Shown piece by piece: positions 1 to 11,059 of a DNA stretch of 64,000 bases. The position numbers and the translations under genes are program-made. Each line of letters opens with the position of its first letter. The stretch's first letter is position 1. The notes below the pieces were generated by a model. That model worked only from the letters and a program-made list of their open reading frames with translations, was not told where the DNA came from and searched no databases. Source of the stretch: Gremmenia infestans (taxonomy: Eukaryota; Ascomycota; Leotiomycetes; Helotiales; Hamatocanthoscyphaceae); the NCBI GenBank assembly GCA_032629725.1, contig JAFEVB010000036.1:124001-188000 (forward strand), in the 5' to 3' direction.

Positions 1-2056
1 CATAAACTCACGCCTCTTTTCAAAGAATAGAGAAGTCCCTAGAGTGAGTTGCTAGGAAACCGGTGATAGGATGAAAGTCTGACACTAGGCAGCTCTTAAG
101 CCAGCGACCTATGCCTCACGAAACAGCATTGGCGAATTATAGTAGTCGGGTTGTGTGGGTTCCAGCAACTGCATGATGTATTGTCCCTTTGACTTCCCTT
201 TCAACATATCCCCTTGATATAGTTGAGCCCAGCGACTGAAGTTTCCTCGGCCAAGCTATCCCAAAAATGTATGAAGAAGCATGCTCAGAGAATTTATAGC
301 AACGAGCCTCCACTATGCCCATCCAAGTGCTGTCTTCCAGATGCTAGGATGATGCGTCCCAATATGAGCTTGTCTTTCCAGTCGCCCATGACCAATCAAC
401 TAGGTTGCTATCAAATCGACTTTCAACGGACTCTTGAAATATATACATGCATGGGAATACTTGAATAAGTCACTGGTTCGCTGGCTCATGTGCGAGCTAA
501 GATTTGGCTAGCTACAAGAAATGCTTAAGCTTCTTTAGTTATAAAAATACGTTGGGCCTGTGAAGGACATGAGAACGGAAGCAGTAATCATGCTTCGCAT
601 CAATTGATAAGAGTGTCCCAACGAGAGCATCTTCCTTCATTTCCACGTCAGATTCCACATACATATGCTTCTGTGCATAGAAGGAAGCTGCAAGCCGCTA
701 AGGCACATACGCAGATCAGAACGAACCATGAAATAAGCTTCACTTTAAACCTAGCGTCCTTGGTAGAATAAACAAATTCCCAAGATTGCTAGCACAGTAT
801 TCATGCCAGTATCCGCTGAGAGAAAATATCGCGACCAGTGACAGACAGCACCCGGCAATCCCGAGAGGACATCAGCTCAGCCCTACCCCCGAACCTCTCA
901 CATCCAAAGCACAAAATTTACAGTCCAGTCCAGTAATACCGAGTGCATGAGTACACGTACAAATACGTATTGTATCCCTTTGCGATAATGACCTATCTAT
1001 TACCTCTCCATCTCGTCGCACCCACAAGGGATTAAATCTCTCTTTCATCACAAGTACATAGTGTACATAGGTACATACATACTTACGGTACAGACAGTAC
1101 CCCATGACACCACACCACACCACACGAATCCTGCAAAAAGGCCTCACCTCCCGCGACATGCAACAGAAACCATGGGCAGCAATCAGAAAGCGGCATCTGG
1201 CGCTGCGACGTGCGACAAATCGCTCATAGAGGTGTTTTGCGACGTGCAACAAAAGACGTCCCCAATTTCCTCTTTGAATTTTGAATTTAAGACTACGAGT
1301 ACCGAGGCTATTTTATTGGTTGTGGAGGGGGGGGGGTTGCGACATGTGGGGATTGAGGATTGAGGAGACGGGAAGGTTTTGATGGATATCCATATCTCAA
1401 ACTAATTAATGATCGTGGTTTGATTTTTCGCATGGTACTATGGTGTATGTATGACGACTTGTTCACTTTTACTTTATCGCTCGCTATACGATAATTCGGT
1501 ACAAAGTATCGTAAACTTTTGAGGCTACAATAGCGTCGCTAGCTATCCAAATCTGGACGTAGATCAAGCACGATATATGCCTCACTTCCTACCACGGCTG
1601 TATCACTTGAAAGTTTTCCTTCTCCCGTAAAAATGCGAGTCTCCTCAGCGACATCCCTTCACCGCTTCATCACAAGATCACACAACCGTTGACAAGACAG
1701 CAATCAGCATGAAGCGAGCCAACTGCGTGGACCAGCTGCGCGAGTCCTCGCACAAAAAGAAGCATGTCCAACCTCAAACTTCTTCCATAGTACCAACATA
1801 ACGGGCCGCTGCAGATTAAGCTTTAAGCTTAAACCACCCAAGTGACACAAGACAGGTGTCTGGGTAAACATAACAGATTGCGTGTTTGCTGTCGAGATGG
1901 ACTTGGAATTGAAGTTGAAGCTGAAGCTGAATCGTTCCTTCCGTGATACAGATAAATCTGGGAGTGAATATAAAACCATTTTAAACAAACAATCGCCATT
2001 CATTCGTCTCTCACTCCCCTCCCCATACACCAACATTTCACTCTCACTTTGAAACG
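1..2056. other. Intergenic, no supported gene
   Basis: About 2 kb with no open frame that looks protein-like on either strand. It holds a G10 run near 1327-1336 and a near-palindrome of TTAAGCTT units at 1816-1832, about 225 bp before the dienelactone hydrolase start. The last few hundred bases are probably the promoter and 5' leader of that gene; a pyrimidine-rich stretch with CACC/CCCC precedes the ATG. Confidence 0.5.
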
Positions 2057-3123
2057 ATGGCTTGCTGCAAAGGCGGTACCATTCATAATGGTAAAGCAGC
2101 TGGAAGAGAAGAGATCATGCACGGCATCAACGTCTATGTCACCCAGCCAGCCAACAACGTGACTCCTAAAGGCGTCGTAGTTTTCATCTCCGATGCCTTT
2201 GGTTGGAAATTCATCAACAGCCGTCTCCTGGCCGATAAATACGCAGAGAAAGGTCAATTCCTCGTCCTCATTCCCGACTTCATGAACGGTACAGAATGGC
2301 CCCCCTCCCTCCTCTTCTCCTGCACCCCCATACCAACCAGCTCACTGACATTGGTCGAACAAGGCACTGAGATGAGCACCGCCATGATCCCCGTACTGAA
2401 CGCATTCGAAACCCCCGCGGCATGGTTAACAACCATCTTCATGAAACCCCTCCTCGCCATCCGCATCGCACTCAACGGCATCCCCTTCGCGCTCCAGAAC
2501 CTCTCCCGCCTCCCCGCCATCACGACCTTCATCGCCGCTCTCCGCACCCACGAACCGCCGTTCGAGACTAAGAATCTCACGGTTGGCGTTGTCGGTTTCT
2601 GCTGGGGAGGCACGCATGCTATCCGTCTCACGCATGATAACCCGGGTACGCAGGTCCAGAGACACGCATCGCAAACTACGAGTGGAAAGCCGGCACCGCT
2701 GGTGGAGTGTGCGTTTGCGGCGCATCCGTCGCTGTTGGGTTTCCCGCGGGATGTGGACAAGGTAGTGCTACCGTTGAGTGTTGTGGTTGGGGATATGGAT
2801 TCGCAGTTGAGCGAAGAGAATGCTTGGAAGATGAAGGTAAGTAAGATTTTGGAATTTCAAAGTCTTGATATACCGTGAAGATACTGCTAACTACTCGTAC
2901 AGGAGACCTTGGAAGTCGGAAAGAAAGGCGCTCATGAGGTTAATGTTATTCCTGGTGCTAAGCATGGTTTTGCAGTCCGGATGAATCCTGCGAATGAGAA
3001 AGAGGCTGCTGTAAGCGACTGACAATACCTATCCTATCGTGCATATGCATACTGACTTATTCACAGAATGCCGAGCTTGCTGAACAACAAGCAATCCACT
3101 TCCTCACCAAATGGCTCACCTAG
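2057..3123 (+). CDS. Dienelactone hydrolase family protein
   Basis: Alpha/beta hydrolase of the dienelactone hydrolase family; the family hydrolyses lactones or esters, but the substrate here is unknown. Three exons, 2057-2836, 2903-3010 and 3067-3123, give 314 residues. Intron 1 carries a CTGCTAAC branch site and both introns have GTAAG donors. The catalytic triad is visible: Cys182 in GFCWGG, an aspartate in GDMD (246 or 248), and His281 in KHGFAV. The last two exons rejoin the His region in frame, which supports the splicing. The start is the first ATG, followed by MACCKGG, a typical N-terminus in fungal members. No signal peptide is seen, so it is probably cytosolic. It stands alone, about 2.5 kb from the next gene. 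Family assignment is firm. Confidence 0.9.
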
Positions 3124-5698
3124 TTCTTTCACATCTGATGTTCTTCTATTTAGCTACGTACATGCTTAAGCTTGAACTTTCAAAATGATGTATGGTATAT
3201 GGCAGAAACTGGAGTAATGGATTGATAACTTGCATTCGAGTGGTATAGTACGATGGAGGTTATGTTTGATGGGATGGGAAGCTTGGCATCTACTACTGTA
3301 CGGTGCTAGAGTTGAAATTTGGATCGAAATTTTGTTTTACTTGAGGCTCATATATACCTAAGGTACTATAGCTTCTTGCTCTGTATTTTACACTACAGTA
3401 CCCAAGAAATGCTACCTTTATAATCATACCTGCTTAGCATACTCCCTCCCATAAATCACCCCCTCCCCCTCAAAAAAAGAAAGAGAAACAGAAACCGAGA
3501 AACACAACCTAATCCAAGAAGGCCAGAACGAAAAGCGGTACGTAAGTACTCAACGAAAAGACACCTGCCAATTCCTTTCCTATCACCAAACCAACCATTC
3601 TAGTCAAATGAAGGAAAGTTCCCTGGCCGGGGATCGTTTTGGAGGAAGGAAGAGAGACATACATGCATACCATACCATACCATACTATGCATATACTCAG
3701 CAATTTCCTCGTATACGTATTACGGTGTTATTGAATAATCCTTATGCACGTGCATGTGCTAGCTATGTGCCTTATTTACGTAGTACGTAATAGACTATGG
3801 CTGGTTCATATTCATACTTATGCATGCATGTATGTATGCCAGATCTTAATAGTGATATAAGCTATGTATGTATGTAAATACGAGAGGCCTTGAGTTACCT
3901 ACCGTAAATCGCTATGCGGTGCTATTAACAAATTCAAATTGTAGTAATCAAACCCTTTTGGATCTATTGGCAAAGGAAGGACTAGGCAATGGTACGTGTA
4001 ATTATAGCCAGAGCTATAGCAGCCCGCGAGCGAGCGTGAATTAAGAGAAATGAAGCTCGTTGTGTATTGTATACATATCTATCTATTTACTATTCTGCAA
4101 TAGCTACCTACCGTACGTATGTATACATATATATGCGAAATGATTTCCGTTTCATACACATGTATTGCTAGAAGAAGAAGCTATGGAGGTTGAAGCGTGG
4201 GGATAGCTAGTGCTGATCGAATATAAATAGCTGGTTGGCTGGGTGGCTGGCTTGTGGAAACTCTGAGATGAGTGTGAGAGAGAGGAAGAGAGAGAGAGAA
4301 TCCCTCTCTTGCATAATATCTAGCTAGCTAATCACTCGCTCGCTCGCGGGCTAGTTATGGTATCAAGGTTATAGTACATATACGCACCGGTTTTAGTCTA
4401 TAGTCGGTCTATCTGAGAATACGTATATCGATATCAGTGGGCATTGGTTCTTTCTTGGGTAGTAACCGTATTCAACCGTATTTAAAGATCCGGATCTGGA
4501 CACTATACTGTGCTGTATCAGTAGATGTGCATATATGAATTTATAATAGAGATGAGAGTGTGTAAGAGCTCGAGAGGGAGATCTGAGATATTGCTGTGAA
4601 GTCCAAGGCCAAGGCTAACTCACGGTTAAACTCCACTGGCAAGCTAGTGTATCTTCGAATTCGTCTTGCAGCTAAGCTACTACGTACGTACGTATGTTAC
4701 TTAGATGAAATATATACATATATACATATATACATACATACAATACACATACACTAGAAAATCCATTCATGCTGTGTAGGAAAGGAAGGTAAAATAGATA
4801 TAGTAGTAACTATGCGACGTGCACCTACCTGTCTTCCACATAAATCCCATAGATGCATAGGATCTGGTCGCATGTTTGACAACGGCATGTTGGTGCTTAT
4901 ATAGAGGTAGAGGTAGAGGCAAGCGGGGAACTTAAGGGGGGGATCGGATGTCTTTCTTTAAAAGGGCAGAATTGATACTCCAGGAGAAAGATATTCAGAA
5001 AAGAAGAAAGGAAAAAAGAATCAAGGCTGGTTTAATTATTGGGGCGGAGTAAAGATATAGTTTAGCAGAGGAATACGTGCTTTTTACGGAGTTGTAGATA
5101 CAATTGTCAAGTATGTATATGCATTTAAGTTGCTGGTTCCTGCATATCCAACTTGTCCTTGATCAATCATTTTCAGTGGCTATCTCAGCACCACTTTCTT
5201 TAGCACATTTATCAACTCTATAACATTCGTCTTGGTCGTAGAATATTCCGGAGATACGTCCGATCGACCCAGAAGAAGATGGTGGGGACATGTGCTCTGC
5301 AAGAGAGAGGTAGGCGACCGAGGAGTGGAGGTTGTGGAGGCTTTGGTCTTGCTTTCTTCTTCTGATGAAGTTCGCTAGATCCCAAACAAAGTCAGTAAGT
5401 CAAACTATGCGGGAGGCAGATAACTCGAAGAAGAGCAGAATAGCACCAAGCAAGGTGTCAGACAGTTGAGAAGATTTGTTATTGCGGTTTTTGTAGGCAT
5501 GGCATGGGTCAGCTGTAGGGATTGGCCTACTAGCAACATCAAGCTTCTATGGCCCCGCGGCGTCATCATGAAAAGGGCAATGCAGCATCGTAGCAAAAAG
5601 AAGAAGAAAAGTGCAACGCACCTAGAAGCAATAAGCCCATACCAGACTAGTCCAGCCTAGCCCAACACCGAACTTTTAATTGAGAGCAGAGCAAAGCA
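3124..5698. other. AT-rich spacer with microsatellites
   Basis: Gene-free stretch of 2.6 kb. It contains simple repeats: CATAC copies near 3667-3688, a GA-rich tract near 4275-4302, and TACGTACGTACGTATG followed by TATATACA repeats at about 4680-4745. The only open frames are about 60 codons long and have no recognisable similarity or splice signals. It includes the 3' ends of the two flanking genes, which converge here. Confidence 0.5.
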
Positions 5699-6631
5699 TC
5701 AAGTCTCAGGTCTAAACCCACCCTTCCCCCTGCGCTCCCTCATACCCTCAACGCGTTTCTTATCCTCCTCAAACTGCCTGACCAACTCCCCCTGCTCCAC
5801 CTTCCTCATCTCCCGCACCTGAAATCTATAAAAGCCCTCCCCAGTCCTGACCTTGGCCCTCTCCTCCGCCTCTTCCCTCATCCTCTCCGCCTCTGCCGCC
5901 TTCGCGGGCCCGACCCTTCCACCCTTCGTCACAGTAACAAAGCCATCTGCATCCGGCACATTCCGCACCCTCTTCGCTTCTCTCTGCCTCTGCATCTCCC
6001 CGGCATTGAATGCCGTCATGAACGCATCGACGTTCCGCTGTAACGTCAGCGGGTCTGGATACCGGAGCGCGTGATGTGCAGCATAGTGCGAACTACCCAG
6101 CGCGGGGACTTTCGTCGACGATACGCCATGGCCCCAGAGCGGATAATCTTTGGATTTCTGCAGTTTCCGCACGCTCTTCAACACACCCTCCATACTCCTG
6201 GCATCCACGAAAACAACGACAGCATTGCCTCCACTTTTCCTCGTCTCCCTGTCCCACGTACTCGGTAGGTCTGGTGCTTGTGTCGCATTCTCTGGCTCTT
6301 CTTCTCTCTTGCGTTTCCGCTCTACAATCGCGGTGCTTTTCTGAGAGGGTGACTGGGCTTGGCCTTCGAATATTACATCTTCAACCCTCCCTACTACGCC
6401 CCCAGATAAATGCGCAAACACACCCTTTAGATGCGCAGCCGTCGCATCGACGGGTACGTTTACCACAAAGAGCGATCGCGCATCTGCTTCGGTAGGGATC
6501 TTGGGGTTGTTGGGACGGATGTAGAGGGTGTGTGTTGCTGTTTTCGGGAGGTGGGGGAGGGCTGGTGAAGATGGAAGGAGGACGGGCAGGACGGCGAAGT
6601 TGGAGATTGTTGATGGTTGCTGGGGCGCCAT
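5699..6631 (-). CDS. RRP7: Ribosomal RNA-processing protein 7 (Rrp7)
   Basis: Single-exon gene of 310 residues. Rrp7 is a 90S pre-ribosome/UTP-C component needed for 18S rRNA maturation in the nucleolus. The N-terminal half resembles the divergent RRM of the family (ARSLFVVNVPVDATAAHLKG around residues 50-75). The C-terminal Rrp7 domain has the diagnostic FYRFQVRE, followed by a basic helix ending in RRGKGGFRPET. The length matches the family. The start is the ATG at 6631, giving MAPQQPSTISNFAVLPVLLP, as in fungal homologues. The stop is at 5699-5701. The gene lies 539 bp downstream of the DMC1 stop on the same strand. The name rests on the C-terminal signature. Confidence 0.9.
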   Translation of the reverse strand: MAPQQPSTISNFAVLPVLLPSSPALPHLPKTATHTLYIRPNNPKIPTEADARSLFVVNVPVDATAAHLKGVFAHLSGGVVGRVEDVIFEGQAQSPSQKSTAIVERKRKREEEPENATQAPDLPSTWDRETRKSGGNAVVVFVDARSMEGVLKSVRKLQKSKDYPLWGHGVSSTKVPALGSSHYAAHHALRYPDPLTLQRNVDAFMTAFNAGEMQRQREAKRVRNVPDADGFVTVTKGGRVGPAKAAEAERMREEAEERAKVRTGEGFYRFQVREMRKVEQGELVRQFEEDKKRVEGMRERRGKGGFRPET

Positions 6632-7170
6632 GTTTGGGGTCGAGGTGGATGGATGGAATTGATGGAATGGTGGAGGTGTTTTTGAGGGTTCGCTATAAGG
6701 TGGCAGAGCGTGTGGAAATTGTAAAGTGCATGTAAATGCGGTTGAAATTTGGAGCTGGAAGAATTTCTGGTAGCGGCATCTAATCTAATCTGATGGGACC
6801 ACCAGGCTACAGAACTGTACACTAGCAAACGATCCAGGGTCCTGGCAAATAGGAGTACATGGTTGAAGCTTGGTTAGCTTTTTCATCAAGAAGAAAGATT
6901 ATTTTCTACTTTCAGTATGACAATTATATTCGTTTAAGATACTGACAGTCTATTGTCTATATTTATTGTTTCGGCAATATGCAAACTAGCTACCCAGGGT
7001 ATTCGAATCTCCATTTCCAACAGCAACCTCTCCAAGCTCCTCTAAATGCAAATATCACAACGTCATTATCCACCGTAACCTTTCGTATCGTACAGCAAGT
7101 CGTGTAAAGCGTAATTCATGATGTGTTTGTAAATGCAAGGAAGTCCGTCGACGAAATAGAGAGTGTACGA
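6632..7170. other. Spacer between RRP7 and DMC1
   Basis: 539 bp without a gene. It should hold the RRP7 promoter and 5' leader and the DMC1 3' end. No other structure is seen. Confidence 0.4.
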
Positions 7171-8727
7171 TCAAGCCTTTTCTGGATCATTGATGCCACC
7201 AGTGGTAATGATATAAGTAGCTTCACGTTCTGGGCAGTCTGGTATGGTCGTTAGTATCATGCAGCGTTAGAGGATGAGGTAATGACCAGGAGAATCAACA
7301 ATTTTAGCAACACGCTCCTCACCACGACCTTTTCGGAGTAGAAGTCTGGTAGTAGAAGCATGGGCAAGGATGTGGCCTCCAGCAGGTTTACGTCCATCGA
7401 CTCCTGCGAAGAGGGCACTTGCACCTGGATCCGACATGACTTGGTTTGTCTGCAAAAGTAAGCTTTGACATAACACCAACTATATCATTGGGAGACGTAC
7501 CATCAGAACAACGAGATTAAACTCCTCGGCCATCTGGGTAGCGCGGCGAAGGAATTGACCAAGTACTTGTTGACGCTCCGAGAGCTCTCCACGACCAACA
7601 TAATCCGTACGGTAGAGAGACATGACGCTGTCGATGATAAGAAGACGATACTCGTTGGTGGCGAAGTTTGCGGCGAGGCCATCTAGAAGTTCGGCTTGCA
7701 TCTGCACATATTAGTAATGGCAGTGAGCGGAAGCGCGACGAGTTACTTCGGTGTTCTGAGCACGAGCATAAGCAATGTTCTCGCAGGCTTGGTCGGGATC
7801 AACTGGGACTGTAAGCATCTACGAGAAAAAGGTAAACGGAGAGCTTACCACCGAAGCGCTCTGCAATTTCCATAATTCTCTCCGGACGGAAAGTGCCCTC
7901 GGTATCTCGTTGGTATCAGCAGGGTATCGAAGCTGAGAGGGAGTAGATTTACCAATGTATGCAACCTTTCCTTCAGCACCGCCCATTTCTTTTGGAAGTT
8001 GAGCGATGACAGCCATGGTGTGCGCAAGTTGAGTCTTGCCACATCCTGGGTCTATTAGCTCCGACAAGATACCGGGGGAGAAGTGGTACTCACGAAATTC
8101 CCCATAAACCTCATTGAGGCTCATAGTCTGAAAGCCACTGCAACGCTATCAGCAACGATTCAAGAACAGCAGGACGTCAGAAGTACCCATTCAGCGCAGC
8201 ATCAAGCTGCTTGCTACCAGTAGAGATCCTAATGCATCGCTTGCGAATCTGACCGAGCTCAGCAGCAGTGATGAAGCCACTGGTGGGCTGCAGAACATGT
8301 CAAACGAGCACTTTCCCTCTTCAATCTGTCGAGCATGGTACTCACCGACAACTTCTTGGCAACCTCCTTGATCTTCTCGACCTTGATATCAGAGAACCCC
8401 TTGATCTTAAGAAGCCGCTTGGAAGGACACGCGCAAAGAGTCTTCGACATATTAGCTCCCACACCACCGGTGACGAGTGGCAGGGACACTTACGATGATG
8501 GTAAATATATTGTTGGCCTTCAGCTTCGCAATGTCAGTAGCACCGATGCCTGCTTTCATCAGCTTCCATGAATCGATCTTGGGGACATGGCAGCAAATAA
8601 CCGTGCGCTTGGATCTCATCAATGTCGACGATGGTAGTCTGCACATCATCAGCATTTGTCATTGGGGAGGAGAGTGCGGACGTACATCTTCCTCGTCACC
8701 ACCCGCGAAAACAGATCCTCCAGCCAT
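7171..8727 (-). CDS. DMC1: Meiotic recombinase Dmc1
   Basis: RecA-family strand-exchange protein for meiotic recombination. Twelve exons: 8727-8686, 8638-8602, 8549-8494, 8441-8346, 8287-8187, 8137-8094, 8045-7953, 7905-7849, 7802-7747, 7701-7501, 7449-7287 and 7238-7171 (337 residues). Introns are 45-58 nt; the last has a TACTAAC branch site. The N-terminal part (about 20-75) is the HhH DNA-binding domain. Walker A is GEFRCGKTQ at about 123-131 and Walker B is LLIIDSV. Dmc1 rather than Rad51 is indicated by SDPGASALFAG, GRKPAGGH and the ending GGINDPEKA, where fungal Rad51 differs. Start MAGGSVFAGG is the first ATG. An acceptor at 7804-7803 was preferred because it restores the conserved FGVDPDQ. 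A sexual cycle is implied but not proven. Confidence 0.95.
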
Positions 8728-10116
8728 CTAGTCTGTTGCGTCTTACGATTTGGAAATGCTTCAAAAGATGCCGAAGTAGATGTCAGTGTCAGCGTCAGTG
8801 CTGTGGATTAATTGATGCAGTAGTAATGATGCGCCTTGACGACGACGATAGCAGAAGGCGTGAGGAAAAGGAGTTGAAACGGAGAGAAGAGCTTTCGATC
8901 TGAAGAAGGTAGGCTTAGGAGACGGAAATAGAGCCTGAGTATGATGTGGATCTGAGGCTGTTGATATTATGGAGATAGAGGAAAGTTGAAGAAAATGGTT
9001 TGTGGGAGAAGGAAAATTCTGGTGGGCGAGCGAGGAGGGCGGCCGATTTTTGGTCGCTCGCTTGAAGAAGCTGAAGCTGCTGGACAACAGCCCATTGAGG
9101 ACTCACACACGGCATCGATCAACTTGAAGCGTTGGAATATCTGGGAAAACTTTTCCACTTTGAAACCTTTTCCACTTTGAAACCTTTTCCACTTTGAAAC
9201 CTTTTCCACTTTGAAACCTTTTCCACTTTGAAACCTTTTCCACTTTGAAACCTTTTCCACTTTGAAACCTTTTCTTGATATCATGCTTGTTTATTGATTA
9301 ATGTCTTTTGCGTGGTGCAGATGTACGGCTGATGCAACCCAGCTCAAGATAAAGGGGGCGGGGTGCGGGGGGCAAAGAACATTGAACTAGGACGTGAACA
9401 CCACAACGAGTCTCTATTTTGGATTGAACAAAGTATGAATGCCTCGTGAGACTTCGGAAATATTGCACTAACATCATATCACTTTAACACAATCAAGAAC
9501 AAGAAACTAGATGCTTAGAAAACTTCATAACTTAAGACTCGAGCATCGATTCATATCTCACGCATGCTCTGCTATCGACCGGTCTTTCATTCCCCATCAC
9601 TCCACTCCACTTCATCCATCAATCCTCGCATCGCTCCGCCCGTCCATCCACTTGTCTCTTCTCTACCTCCATCATCCCTTCTCTCCATGTGATCCTGATA
9701 TCTAAAAGCGTGCCGCATTGACAACACTCCTACCATACCATTTTCATTACCATAACCACAGAATTAGGACGTCACATACGTATGGTGAGTTAAAGGTTGT
9801 AAAGAAAAAAGAAGCGGCCTTTTATTCTACCGGCGTCGTTAAGGGGAAATGAACTATCGCTTTTGGGTTTGTTATTTTCGTAACAGAAAACTTTGGATTG
9901 GGAAGACCAGGCGCCGAGAGAAGAAATGCCATTCCATGAATGAAGAATTGGTTATTGAAAATGTCGAGATGGGTTTTTTTTCGTAAAGCCGTGCCCGAGT
10001 ATGCAGAATGAGCGGGAGATGTTGTGTCCAATTACAAAAGGAAATTCGATGATCCCGTGACACACGTAAATTCGATAGTTCATCGTTGACTACCAAGTGT
10101 GACTCCCTAGGAGAGT
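8728..10116. other. Spacer upstream of DMC1
   Basis: 1.39 kb between the DMC1 start and the 3' end of the zinc-knuckle gene. It contains the 17-bp tandem array at 9151-9274, annotated separately. No coding frame is convincing. The part next to 8727 should be the DMC1 promoter and leader. Confidence 0.45.
9151..9274. repeat. Tandem repeat, seven copies of a 17-bp unit
   Basis: Seven consecutive perfect copies of TTTTCCACTTTGAAACC (9151-9167 through 9253-9269) and a final TTTTC. It lies 424 bp upstream of the DMC1 start codon. The absence of any mismatch suggests recent expansion or strong homogenisation. On the complementary strand the array is open in one frame, since the 17-bp unit cycles through all frames, but a protein is unlikely. 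Confidence 0.97.
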
Positions 10117-11059
10117 TTAGGCGACTGGTGCAACGGGGGCTACCACGGGGGTAACGCCAAGATCAACACCGTCAGCCGCAAGATCTCCGTTGGTAGTCTT
10201 TGTAGGACCTAGAAGAAGTTAGCATGCGCGAATCTTGATCTTTCGGTTAATACTTACAGTCTCTGGAAATGTGGCCTGCCTGACTGCACTGGTAGCAAGT
10301 CTTGCCAGCAGTGTTGAGAGGTCCACCGTTAGGCGCGGTACAATCGCTGAGATTCATTAGTGTGTGACTTGAGCTTTCGACCCGGAGCGCTACATACCGA
10401 GAGATATGTCCCAATTTCCCACAAGCGTAGCACTTCATAGCCTGAGCCTGGCAATCACGGGCAAAGTGGTTTGGCCCACCGCACTTGTAACATGTGGCAG
10501 GACGTGGTCCACCAGCAGCAAATCCTCCACGGGGAGCAAATCCACCACCAAATCCACCACGAGGGGCACCAACACCACGGCCAGCACCTGGGAGAGGACC
10601 TGCACCAGCTGGGCTTGGGCAAGCGCGCTAGTCATAAACATTAGTAATTCTGCAATAAAATAGTATCATCTTAACATACAGCTAGATGTCCTGGCTGGCC
10701 ACAGTTGTAGCAGCGACCACTAGTACCAGCTCCGCTCAAACGCAGAGTTGGGCAGTCAGCCTGAACATGACCTAGACCCTGGCAATGATAACATTGCTTG
10801 GCTTCGGTAGTTCTTGGCAATGGGCAGCCGTTTGATTCGTGTCCTAGCTCAAGTCAGATAAAGTGGAGTTGACCGTGCGTTTGGCGGTTGAGGCTCACCA
10901 GGCTGCTTGCCTACAAAAAGTAATCAGCGCAATTCAAGATGTTCGGGCAATGGAGCAGGACTTACAGTTATAGCACAGGCGCTCAGCAGAAGAGCAGACC
11001 TCGGCATAGTGGCCAACGTTTCCGCACTTGTAACAAGCACGACGTGAGAGAGAAGCCAT
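10117..11059 (-). CDS. GIS2: CCHC zinc-knuckle protein, Gis2/CNBP/Byr3 type
   Basis: Small nucleic-acid-binding protein; relatives bind single-stranded RNA/DNA and act in translation and stress granules. Six exons: 11059-10966, 10910-10899, 10843-10680, 10627-10398, 10346-10258 and 10208-10117 (226 residues). Seven CX2CX4HX4C knuckles are present: four, then an RG/FG-rich linker (exon 4), then three. The second exon is only 12 nt and supplies the middle of knuckle 2, CYNCKQPGHESNGC, so it is required. The C-terminal tail after the last knuckle is acidic and V/P-rich. The chosen start gives MASLSRRACYKCGN, as in fungal homologues; the frame stays open upstream to an ATG at 11218, which would add 53 residues. 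Symbol is by family resemblance. Confidence 0.9.

Noticed and set aside
872..1363. Open frames of 126 and 100 codons on opposite strands
   Set aside because: They overlap each other, have no family motif, and one ends in a G-run; likely chance.
8967..9284. Minus-strand frame through the 17-bp array (repeated KVEKVSKWKRFQSGKGF)
   Set aside because: Product of a tandem repeat that has no stops; no splice or start support.
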